Part shown: one piece after another, positions 1 to 5,440 of the stretch
Layout: each line of letters starts with the position of its first letter
Numbering within the stretch: the stretch's first letter is position 1
Origin: a virus
Virus record (IMG/VR): IMGVR_UViG_3300025133_000373
Location: 1 to 33,790 of that record
Length of the DNA: 33,790 nucleotides
Strand: one strand, 5' to 3'
Translations under genes and position numbers: made by a program
The notes under the pieces: generated by a model
Databases searched by the model: none
What the model was told of the DNA's origin: nothing
What the model saw: only the letters and a program-made list of their open reading frames with translations

Positions 1-2
1 GT

Positions 3-236
3 AACACTAAGGAAGTAGAGGTAGAAGCCTTGGTAACTTTAGATGACGTTATCTTATATGAAGCTACACCACATACAGAAGTGCGTAAGGTTAAGCATAC
101 GTCTGATGAGGGTGTGGAAACTTATGGTGATGAAACTGATTCATACACCAGAGAGATTAATATGACTATGCATTTCGATGCTATTGACCCACTAGCTGAT
201 GTAGACCCTGCGTTTGTATCTTTGAGTAAGGACTAA
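3..236 (+). CDS. 3' end of an unidentified gene (partial)
   Basis: The reading frame is open from the left window edge, so the true start lies outside; a TTG at 30 is only an internal codon. About 77 residues are visible, acidic and rich in Thr/Val/Glu, with no motif I recognise. It directly precedes the lysis-like genes and follows the strand of the tail genes at the other end of the window. It may therefore be the C-terminus of a late structural or accessory protein; that is inference from position only. Confidence 0.6.
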   Translation, partial: NTKEVEVEALVTLDDVILYEATPHTEVRKVKHTSDEGVETYGDETDSYTREINMTMHFDAIDPLADVDPAFVSLSKD

Positions 237-317
237 TGAATTTGCAAGCAACAATTTATAATTTGATTATTAATTTAATCGGGGTGTAAGAAAACCCCTG
301 TACCAGAAGGACTTAAA

Positions 318-539
318 ATGGAAAATAGAGTGGAACGCTTAGAACAAACAACTGCCCGACACGATGAACAAATAGCTAAGTTGTTCTCTCAGATGTCAGA
401 TATGAATGTACACCTAACTAGTATTCAAAAGACTTTAGACCAAATTAAATACATAGCCGTAGGTATGGTTGTTTACTTCTCACTGCAAGAACTTGGATTC
501 TTCGCAGCTTTTAAAGTAGCGTCTAAAGTAGTGGCTTAA
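318..539 (+). CDS. XhlA-like coiled-coil/membrane protein, lysis-associated
   Basis: A 73-aa protein with a heptad-like N-terminal helix (about residues 3-43, RVERLEQTTARHDEQIAKL...) and one hydrophobic segment (about 44-70). This is the layout of the haemolysin XhlA family, which assists holins at the inner membrane. The ATG at 318 has a good AGAAGGA ribosome site 7 bases upstream. It is followed by a 36-aa ORF and a holin-like gene, which supports a lysis role. Family assignment rests on architecture rather than conserved residues; a coiled-coil regulator of the neighbouring holin is an alternative. Confidence 0.6.
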   Translation: MENRVERLEQTTARHDEQIAKLFSQMSDMNVHLTSIQKTLDQIKYIAVGMVVYFSLQELGFFAAFKVASKVVA

Positions 540-548
540 TAAAAGAAC

Positions 549-659
549 ATGAAAAAATATTTAATAAGAAATAATCAAGGTCAATTCAAACAAGCTATTT
601 GGTGGGAGAAGTTGATCTATGCTCTTAAACAGAAGCTGAAAAAGCTGTTGGATATTTAA
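549..659 (+). CDS. 36-aa basic peptide
   Basis: Short ORF (starts MKKYLIRNNQGQFKQAIWWE, ends KQKLKKLLDI) between the XhlA-like and holin-like genes, with 9-base and 2-base gaps. It is strongly basic and amphipathic with a WWEKLIYAL core, so it may bind membranes. The upstream AAAAG is a weak ribosome site, suggesting coupling to the gene before. No family recognised. It could be a small lysis accessory or antiholin-like peptide, but only its position supports that. Confidence 0.45.
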   Translation: MKKYLIRNNQGQFKQAIWWEKLIYALKQKLKKLLDI

Positions 660-661
660 TT

Positions 662-1093
662 ATGCTAACCTTACTGACAAATGCTATTCCAGTTGTTCTA
701 GGATTTCTAGCCAAGCTAACAGCTATAAAGACGCAGCTTGCAGCAGACAATCAAAAGCTTATGGTTGAGGCGTTGATGGTTAAGGCGGATGCTATTAGTC
801 AAGCAAGAGAGGCACAACAAAAGGAGTCACCTTATTCAGCTTTTACACGAAGAGTATTCATCTTTGTGGTCTTAGGTATGGTGGTGTTTATGGTAGTAGC
901 TCCTGCAATATTAGATATACAAACTGTGATTCCAGTGGTGAGAGAAGGTTTTAGCTTCTTGGGCTTTGAAATTACACCAGATAAGACAGAGTTTATAACA
1001 GTCAAGGGTATGTTACTACTTGAGGAGGTACGGGCTGTATTTGTAATGATTGCTGAGATGTTCTTCGGGGCTACCTTGGCTAAATCAAGATGA
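662..1093 (+). CDS. Holin-like membrane protein (GTA_holin_3TM type)
   Basis: A 143-aa protein with hydrophobic segments at about residues 2-18, 66-86 and 121-139, and a charged helical stretch between the first two. Length and three-segment layout match the 3-TM holin family found in phages and gene-transfer agents, which permeabilise the inner membrane at lysis. It lies two bases after the 36-aa ORF. No peptidoglycan hydrolase is visible nearby, so the endolysin is probably outside the window. The TM order is clear; the function is inferred from architecture and context. Confidence 0.6.
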   Translation: MLTLLTNAIPVVLGFLAKLTAIKTQLAADNQKLMVEALMVKADAISQAREAQQKESPYSAFTRRVFIFVVLGMVVFMVVAPAILDIQTVIPVVREGFSFLGFEITPDKTEFITVKGMLLLEEVRAVFVMIAEMFFGATLAKSR

Positions 1094-1127
1094 TAATTAA
1101 CCTATATTAATAAAAAGGAAGGTAAAT

Positions 1128-1256
1128 ATGAATAACAGCGAAAGAACTAAATGTGAAATATGGACTAGGGTTATGGGGTATCACAGACCGATTAAAAGTT
1201 TTAATCCTGGCAAGCAATCAGAACACGCTGAGAGAGTGTATTTCAAGGAGAAATAA
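1128..1256 (+). CDS. Stand-alone NrdD C-terminal (glycyl-radical) domain-like protein
   Basis: A 42-aa ORF containing RVMGYHRPIKSFNPGKQ (from residue 14) followed by SEHAERVYFKEK. From memory, this matches the extreme C-terminus of class III anaerobic ribonucleotide reductase (pattern RVxGYxxP...N.GKQEE...R), where the Gly in RVxGY carries the radical; here that is Gly17. The large catalytic part of NrdD is absent, and only one Cys (C9) remains of the usual zinc-binding cysteines. AAGGAAGGT gives a good ribosome site. The stop overlaps the next start (TAATG). It could act as a YfiD-like spare radical domain for host NrdD or merely reuse the fold; function is inference. Confidence 0.65.
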   Translation: MNNSERTKCEIWTRVMGYHRPIKSFNPGKQSEHAERVYFKEK

Positions 1257-1420
1257 TGAGCAAGTGCGTCTTAATATTTACAGCTGGAATGATAGTTAGT
1301 TTGGCTAGTTATGCCTTCTTTAATCAGATGATGCAGATGCCTAATCAAATGATGAATATGGGGAGTCAGATGATGATGCCACAGCAACAAGGATGCAACT
1401 GTGACTGTAAGCCTAGATAG
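1256..1420 (+). CDS. 54-aa Met/Gln-rich membrane-anchored protein with CxCxC tail
   Basis: The start overlaps the previous stop by one base. Residues 4-22 are hydrophobic (VLIFTAGMIVSLASYAFF), a signal anchor or signal peptide. Residues 23-45 are extremely rich in Met, Gln and Asn (QMMQMPNQMMNMGSQMMM), and the C-terminus is GCNCDCKPR. There is no lipobox, so it is not an obvious Rz1-type spanin. Met-rich stretches with closely spaced Cys suggest soft-metal (copper) binding outside the membrane, but this is inference. No family recognised. Confidence 0.5.
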   Translation: MSKCVLIFTAGMIVSLASYAFFNQMMQMPNQMMNMGSQMMMPQQQGCNCDCKPR

Positions 1421-1520
1421 TTAATCTTCATTCTCCACTTCAATCATATCATTATTGTTTTCCTATTAACACCTGTTACTAATCTATTATCAAAGGTGTG
1501 TCTTAATTTGTTTGGGGGGT

Positions 1521-1535
1521 GCTACTTACGGTAGC
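1521..1535. other. Short inverted repeat in convergent intergenic region
   Basis: GCTAC-TTACG-GTAGC lies in the 196-bp gap between the plus-strand lysis cassette and the minus-strand recombination operon, where terminators are expected. Neither side has a clean T-run directly after the stem (plus side: AAATCGCGCGTCTTTT). It may be a weak terminator. Nothing else definite is seen in 1421-1616. Confidence 0.25.
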
Positions 1536-1616
1536 AAATCGCGCGTCTTTTATATTAACGAGGTTAAAACTTTGAGGAGATTACACCCCGAACGATCCTA
1601 CGATTAATCGCTTTTG

Positions 1617-1859
1617 TTACCAAATATCACCATCTTCACCAGTAGGTGTAGCATCTTCTTTCGGCTTCTGAGCCTCTTTAGGCTTACCGATAGATAATGA
1701 TATAAACTTATTACCATTCTGTGAAACTTTAGACCAACCGTTCAGCCAGTGATCCGTTCCGTTAATGTTAATTGTACCACTCAAGTCAGGATGTTTTTCA
1801 GTTTCCTTTTTATTATTCTTAAATAGTACGCCTCTGTTAGTGTCATCAAAGTCACTCAT
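1617..1859 (-). CDS. Small SSB-like phage protein
   Basis: An 80-aa protein opening MSDFDDTNRGVLFKNNKKET, with a compact beta-rich centre (GTININGTDHWLNGWSKVSQNGNKFISLSI). The tail is proline/charged and ends GEDGDIW, an acidic-aromatic tip like that of single-stranded DNA-binding proteins. Small phage proteins with this GVLFKN...W...K.FMSLSI pattern commonly sit beside recombination genes. It is last in a three-gene operon and overlaps the exonuclease stop by one base. Binding of single-stranded DNA is inferred from the tail and context; no enzyme motif is present. Confidence 0.55.
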   Translation of the reverse strand: MSDFDDTNRGVLFKNNKKETEKHPDLSGTININGTDHWLNGWSKVSQNGNKFISLSIGKPKEAQKPKEDATPTGEDGDIW

Positions 1860-2761
1860 TATTTTATCTCCGTTATATAGTATTTAACAATAGGTTTTCC
1901 ACGATAGGTTTCCAGATCTACATCCTTTAACTCAGGTATCTTGGCATAAGATATGCGACCCTTGCCTTCTGATCGTTTGAACCTTACTCCGCCACCAGTA
2001 CAAGAGTTACCATCTGATAACTCTATTAACTCTTTACGGATTTCCTTTTCTCTCGCATTGAGAGTATCAAGTTGAGAGTGAATACTACGCCATTCCTCGG
2101 CTAGAGTAATCCACTCATCATCTTTTCTCTTGGTAAAGTCTTTTTCACCTGTTGGTGGTGCGCCATCATACGAATAGTATTTCTTCCACGCATTAAAGAT
2201 TTCTTTTTGTTTGTCTAAATTAGGTTCAATCTTCTGCATTACTGCTGAATGATTATGTATGTCATATACCCAGAATATTAATTGTTTAGCGCCAGTTACT
2301 AAAAGCTGTTGCTGTGTTTGTAAGTCATACTGATCGGGTAATTCTTTACCAGAGGTCATGATTTCCCATAATTTAGAGTCTTCTCCTTTCATAGGTATCT
2401 TGATTTCAGCTACTATTTTCTTTTCACCATTCCAGCCATCTAATGATGCACCTATAGGAACTCCATCAATATGGCATAAAACAACGACTGGATTAAACTT
2501 GATACCCATGTTCTCTTCAAGAGATTCTCTTGCTACAGGCTCATATTTTGTACCTTGTTTCATAGCATCAGAAACAAACACTTTTCTTACTCCAGTCTTG
2601 ACTTCATACAACTGTAATGGGGTGGCAGGCATCCAAGGAGATTTGCTCATAACTGCAGCAGCTTCAGATGCCATACCGTAACGAGATCGTACCTTTAACC
2701 ACTCATCACTTCCTTGGGGAAGGTCAGTGTCCTTGATAAATTGTAAGTCAGTTATTTTCAC
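1859..2761 (-). CDS. YqaJ-type phage recombination exonuclease
   Basis: 300 aa with the lambda-exonuclease/YqaJ nuclease layout. QGSDEWLKVR (16-25) is the opening motif, GTKYEP (70-75) carries the helical Glu, GASLDG contains Asp108, and AEIKIP contains Glu119-x-Lys121. A Gln-rich helix (DLQTQQQLL, 146-154) completes the fold. This is the PD-(D/E)xK family that resects 5' ends to expose 3' single strands for the annealing protein. Its start overlaps the annealing-protein stop by 4 bases, so the two are translationally coupled. Residues about 215-250 are helical. All key residues are present, so it is probably active. Confidence 0.85.
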   Translation of the reverse strand: MKITDLQFIKDTDLPQGSDEWLKVRSRYGMASEAAAVMSKSPWMPATPLQLYEVKTGVRKVFVSDAMKQGTKYEPVARESLEENMGIKFNPVVVLCHIDGVPIGASLDGWNGEKKIVAEIKIPMKGEDSKLWEIMTSGKELPDQYDLQTQQQLLVTGAKQLIFWVYDIHNHSAVMQKIEPNLDKQKEIFNAWKKYYSYDGAPPTGEKDFTKRKDDEWITLAEEWRSIHSQLDTLNAREKEIRKELIELSDGNSCTGGGVRFKRSEGKGRISYAKIPELKDVDLETYRGKPIVKYYITEIK

Positions 2762-3318
2762 TTCTTTACCTCAGTAACTTTAGCTTTTCCTTTAGGTTTA
2801 ACTGGTTCTTCATCCTCGAATGGCAAATCCTCCCCTCTGTATATATACAGACCTAATCCATGAAGGGCAAGGCATTTAGCCAAGCAACGCTTGATAGAGG
2901 TATTAATTTCAAATGAGTTAGGGTTTGGTATAGGTTTATTAACATGATTAAGGACTGGTAGTATTTCAGTACGCTCAAGACCTTTAATAGTAACAGTAAC
3001 TTTCACATAGCAACCCGACTGATCTCTTAGGAACGGCACTAATATATCTGTGTTTGCTTTAGTGCCTACTTTAAATGTATCAGACATCTTAATAGCAGTA
3101 CCATCACCGTCATTACTATATGTGTCATGCACTTCAAATACACCTTGCATCATAGGGAACTCGTGAACTACCCAAGTAGTATCTGGATAAATTCTAAGTA
3201 CACCTGTTAGTGCATCAGTCCAAGACAAATAAGAGAGTTTTCCCTTTTGTCTTTTATATTCGTTAGCATTTATATTTTCTAAGACGCTGAATACGTCTTT
3301 TTTCTTGGCTGTAGCCAT
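2758..3318 (-). CDS. Single-strand annealing protein, DUF1071 (Sak3-type)
   Basis: A 186-aa protein with the DUF1071 signature: FSVLENINANEY, the KLSYLSWTDAL segment (27-37), a beta-rich middle, and the C-terminal EINTSIKRCLAKCLALHGLGLYIYRGEDLP. The tail after residue 165 is acidic then Lys-rich. These proteins coat single strands and anneal homologous DNA, paired with an exonuclease. It is first in the minus-strand operon, with an AGGAGAAAATC ribosome site and a sigma70-like promoter 35-65 bases upstream. Expected partners are the exonuclease and SSB-like protein just downstream. Confidence 0.8.
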   Translation of the reverse strand: MATAKKKDVFSVLENINANEYKRQKGKLSYLSWTDALTGVLRIYPDTTWVVHEFPMMQGVFEVHDTYSNDGDGTAIKMSDTFKVGTKANTDILVPFLRDQSGCYVKVTVTIKGLERTEILPVLNHVNKPIPNPNSFEINTSIKRCLAKCLALHGLGLYIYRGEDLPFEDEEPVKPKGKAKVTEVKK

Positions 3319-3352
3319 GATTTTCTCCTATTATTATGTAAAAAGAACTTAG

Positions 3353-3382
3353 ATTATAGCAGTAACTATTTACTTAGGTAAA
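3353..3382 (-). promoter_or_regulatory. Sigma70-like promoter of the recombination operon
   Basis: On the minus strand a perfect TATAAT (3358 to 3353) is preceded, at an 18-base spacing, by TTTACC (3382 to 3377; 4 of 6 match to TTGACA). Transcription would begin near 3346 and run into the annealing-protein gene. The -35 box lies inside a palindrome, consistent with repression. Confidence 0.6.
3369..3382. promoter_or_regulatory. Operator-like palindrome, copy 1
   Basis: TTTACTTAGGTAAA has TTTAC/GTAAA arms around a 4-base centre. The same 14 bases, oriented with transcription (TTTACCTAAGTAAA), recur at 12277-12290 beside the terminase promoter. Here it covers the -35 region. Likely a binding site for a dimeric regulator; the protein is not known. 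Confidence 0.5.
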
Positions 3383-3402
3383 CTATTTTAATAATTTAGA
3401 CG

Positions 3403-3435
3403 AAAAAAAACCCCCAAGTGATAATCTCGGAGGTT
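3403..3435 (-). terminator. Intrinsic terminator upstream of the recombination operon
   Basis: Minus strand: AACCTCC (3435-3429) pairs with GGGGGTT (3415-3409) across a 13-base loop, and eight T residues follow (3410-3403). It lies before the operon promoter at 3353-3382, so it would end RNAs started further right rather than terminate the operon. A 7-base segment of it (CACTTGG) is complementary to CCAAGTG about 50 bases upstream in the same RNA, which could form a competing antiterminator. Confidence 0.6.
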
Positions 3436-3455
3436 TTAAAAGACTTCTAAAACTG

Positions 3456-3477
3456 TTCGGCAGCACTTGGATAGTCT
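3456..3477 (+). repeat. TTCGG/GCACTTGGAT/GTCT box, copy A
   Basis: TTCGG, two bases, GCACTTGGAT, one base, GTCT. A second copy starts exactly 140 bases further on (3596). This copy forms the right arm and loop of the 3439-3479 inverted repeat. Confidence 0.5.
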
Positions 3478-3595
3478 TTAGTTATAATGCCATGGAGCGA
3501 CATAAAACTTATGGTTATTATACATCATTTTAATTAATTGCAAGTTTTTTTGAAAATTATTTTATTTGCACAATATTTTAAGGTATATTTAAATC

Positions 3596-3618
3596 TTCGG
3601 TTGCACTTGGATCGGTCT
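3596..3618 (+). repeat. TTCGG/GCACTTGGAT/GTCT box, copy B
   Basis: TTCGG, two bases, GCACTTGGAT, two bases, GTCT; same orientation as copy A. It lies just after an AT-rich stretch that includes TATATT (about 3585), a possible -10 for the helicase operon, so it may be at or near the start of the leader RNA. Confidence 0.45.
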
Positions 3619-3619
3619 A

Positions 3620-3949
3620 AACATCACCTATCAAGTAAAAAAAGAGGAAACCCCTTAGCCAACCGTTAAAGTGTAAGTAGAGTTTAAATTACTAGACGAT
3701 ATATTGGGTAATAACCCTTGTCCAAAGATGATTTGAGCAGATAACAGCACAAGGGGGTGGCGCATAGAGTCATAATGTTATCAGTAGGGGGTTCTATCAC
3801 TGACCCTACCCCAGGATATGAAGGCTAACTTTGTCGGATAAATTCTTGTGGCGATCTAGGGTTTGGTTCATACCTGCCCTAGGGTAATATCGCCCAGAGA
3901 AACTTCAGGTCTTCATTATCGGATAAACTTTAACGTAACAAGGGGAAAC
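3620..3949 (+). promoter_or_regulatory. Structured 5' leader/intergenic element before the helicase
   Basis: A non-coding stretch of about 330 bases with several exact inverted repeats: GGGT/ACCC (3706-3709, 3714-3717); CCCTTGT/ACAAGGG (3715-3721, 3749-3755); GATAACA/TGTTATC (3740-3746, 3776-3782); GTAGGG/CCCTAC (3784-3789, 3804-3809); and a long stem GGCGATCTAGGG (3850-3861) pairing with CCCTAG (3877-3882) and ATCGCC (3889-3894) around a 6-base bulge. The second and third helices interleave, as in an H-type pseudoknot. TCGGATAAA occurs twice (about 3834 and 3919). No convincing ORF is present. It could be a regulatory mRNA leader, a non-coding RNA, or replication-origin hairpins. Confidence 0.5.
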
Positions 3950-5440
3950 ATGGAGCTTAGAAACTATCAAGAACAAGCAATAACTGATTTATCACACTCA
4001 CTTGGTAAAGGTAATAGGAGAGTCATACTGCAAGCCGCAACTGGTAGTGGTAAAACTGTTATGGCATCAAGCATCGTGAAACGAGCTGTAGATAAAGGCA
4101 GTACAGTTTTGTTTCTAGCACACAGAAGAGAGTTAATCTCGCAGTGTTCTAACAAACTTAATATCTTTGGAATAGGTCATGGCATTATTATGGCTGGTGA
4201 AGTAACAGAGGCTTGGCATCAGGTTCAAGTAGCATCAGTAGATACTCTAAGAGCAAGAGCAATAAGTTCTAAACGTATGAGATTACCTAAAGCAGATATT
4301 ATTATTATTGATGAGTGTCATAGGACTTTATCAAATACATATAGAAAAATTATTAATGAGTATGATGGTAATGTTGTATTAGGATTAACTGCAACACCTT
4401 GTAGGGGAGATGGATTAGGGTTGGGACATGTTTATTCTGACATGGTATGTGCGCCCACAATCAAACATTTAACAAACGAAGGTCATCTTGTACCAGCTAA
4501 ATATTTTGCACCATCTATTCCAGATCTAGCAGGAGTAAAAATTACAGCAGGTGATTACAATAATAAACATCTTGCAAAGAGAATGGATACTCCTAAACTA
4601 GTAGGTGATGTGGTTACTAACTGGACAAGTATCGCACAAGGGAAGACTACCGTTGTATTTGCATCATCAGTACAGCACTCTATTAATTTGATGGAGTCAT
4701 TTCAAAAAGCAGGCATAAAAGCAGCACATATTGATGGCTCTACTGAAACAGAAGTGAGAGATTTAACATTAAAACAGCTTGAAGATGGTGAAATTACTGT
4801 ACTATGTAATTGCCTTGTTCTTACTGAAGGATGGGATTGTCCTTCAGCAGAGGTTTGCATACTCGCCAGACCTACAAAATCACTGGGTTTGTATTTACAA
4901 ATGGTAGGTCGCGTACTCAGACCTATGGATGGTAAGGATGAGGCAACTATAATTGACCACTCGGGTGCAGTCTATGAGCATGGTTTTGTAGATGATGAGT
5001 TTGAGTGGGATTTAGACCCTAAGAAGAAAATCCAAGAAAAGAAAAAGCGTGAAACAAAGCGTGAAACACATCCTATAACATGTGAGAAGTGTTTTACCGT
5101 CTACTCAGGTGTGAGAGTATGTCCATCTTGTGGATCAGTTCATATTAAAAAAGGTAGAGCGTTGTTTGTGGGCGATGGTGAGTTAGGTGAGATTGATCGT
5201 AACTCTAGGAAGATTAAGAAAAAAGAATATTCATCAGACCAAAAGAAAGAATGGTATGCAATGCTAAAAGGTTATGCTGCAACCAAGGGGTATAAAGATG
5301 GCTGGGCATATTACAAGTATCATGATAAATTTGGTTCAGCACCACCTTGGAAGAAAACCAGTACAGTTAAACCAAACCCAGAAGTGATGTCTTGGATAAC
5401 ATACATTAATATTCGTAATTCTAAAAAGAGGTCAGCATGA
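3950..5440 (+). CDS. Superfamily 2 DEAD/H-type DNA helicase with C-terminal zinc finger
   Basis: 496 aa from the ATG at 3950, chosen because AAGGGG lies 5 bases upstream and the protein then begins MELRNYQEQAI, the usual Q-motif start. Walker A is ATGSGKT (30-36), the Walker B box is DECH (121-124), motif III is LTATP (146-150), and motif VI is QMVGRVLRP (317-325). A four-Cys finger follows (C378, C381, C391, C394). This is the ComF/RadD-like phage SF2 class that unwinds or remodels DNA. It heads the plus-strand replication operon and overlaps the primase by 4 bases (ATGA). No DnaB-type helicase is seen, so it may be the phage's main helicase. Confidence 0.85.
   Translation: MELRNYQEQAITDLSHSLGKGNRRVILQAATGSGKTVMASSIVKRAVDKGSTVLFLAHRRELISQCSNKLNIFGIGHGIIMAGEVTEAWHQVQVASVDTLRARAISSKRMRLPKADIIIIDECHRTLSNTYRKIINEYDGNVVLGLTATPCRGDGLGLGHVYSDMVCAPTIKHLTNEGHLVPAKYFAPSIPDLAGVKITAGDYNNKHLAKRMDTPKLVGDVVTNWTSIAQGKTTVVFASSVQHSINLMESFQKAGIKAAHIDGSTETEVRDLTLKQLEDGEITVLCNCLVLTEGWDCPSAEVCILARPTKSLGLYLQMVGRVLRPMDGKDEATIIDHSGAVYEHGFVDDEFEWDLDPKKKIQEKKKRETKRETHPITCEKCFTVYSGVRVCPSCGSVHIKKGRALFVGDGELGEIDRNSRKIKKKEYSSDQKKEWYAMLKGYAATKGYKDGWAYYKYHDKFGSAPPWKKTSTVKPNPEVMSWITYINIRNSKKRSA

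Larger units (their letters stand above)
3403..3510 (-). ncRNA. Candidate small RNA or attenuated leader
   Basis: A perfect TATAAT on the minus strand (3522-3517), with TTGCAA (3543-3538) at a short 15-base spacing, could start an RNA near 3510. That RNA would contain a 7-bp stem AAAGACT/AGTCTTT (plus coordinates 3439-3445 and 3473-3479), then end at the terminator at 3403-3435. Alternative pairing of CCAAGTG with CACTTGG would break the terminator. It could be a free small RNA of about 105 bases or an attenuator feeding the annealing-protein gene. The elements are seen; the RNA itself is inferred. Confidence 0.35.

Noticed and set aside
236-289. 17-aa ORF overlapping the stop of the first gene
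   Set aside because: Very short, no ribosome site, no recognisable feature.
281-298. GGGGT-GTAAGAAA-ACCCC hairpin before the XhlA-like gene
   Set aside because: Five-base stem with no T-run; too weak to call a terminator.
2358-2681. 107-aa plus-strand frame opposite the YqaJ-type exonuclease
   Set aside because: Antisense shadow of a clear nuclease gene; no ribosome site or family features.
3443-3499. 18-aa minus-strand leader peptide (MSLHGIITKDYPSAAEQF) inside the small-RNA candidate
   Set aside because: It ends just before the terminator as a leader peptide would, but has no ribosome site and no run of one regulatory amino acid.
3784-3812. GGGGGTTCTATC segment as a tRNA T-arm
   Set aside because: The bases after the loop do not pair as a T-stem and there is no anticodon arm or acceptor stem.
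3863-3949. Upstream TTG start extending the helicase by 29 residues
   Set aside because: It has no ribosome site, lies inside the long leader stem, and the extension is unlike helicase N-termini; the ATG at 3950 has AAGGGG and begins at the Q motif.
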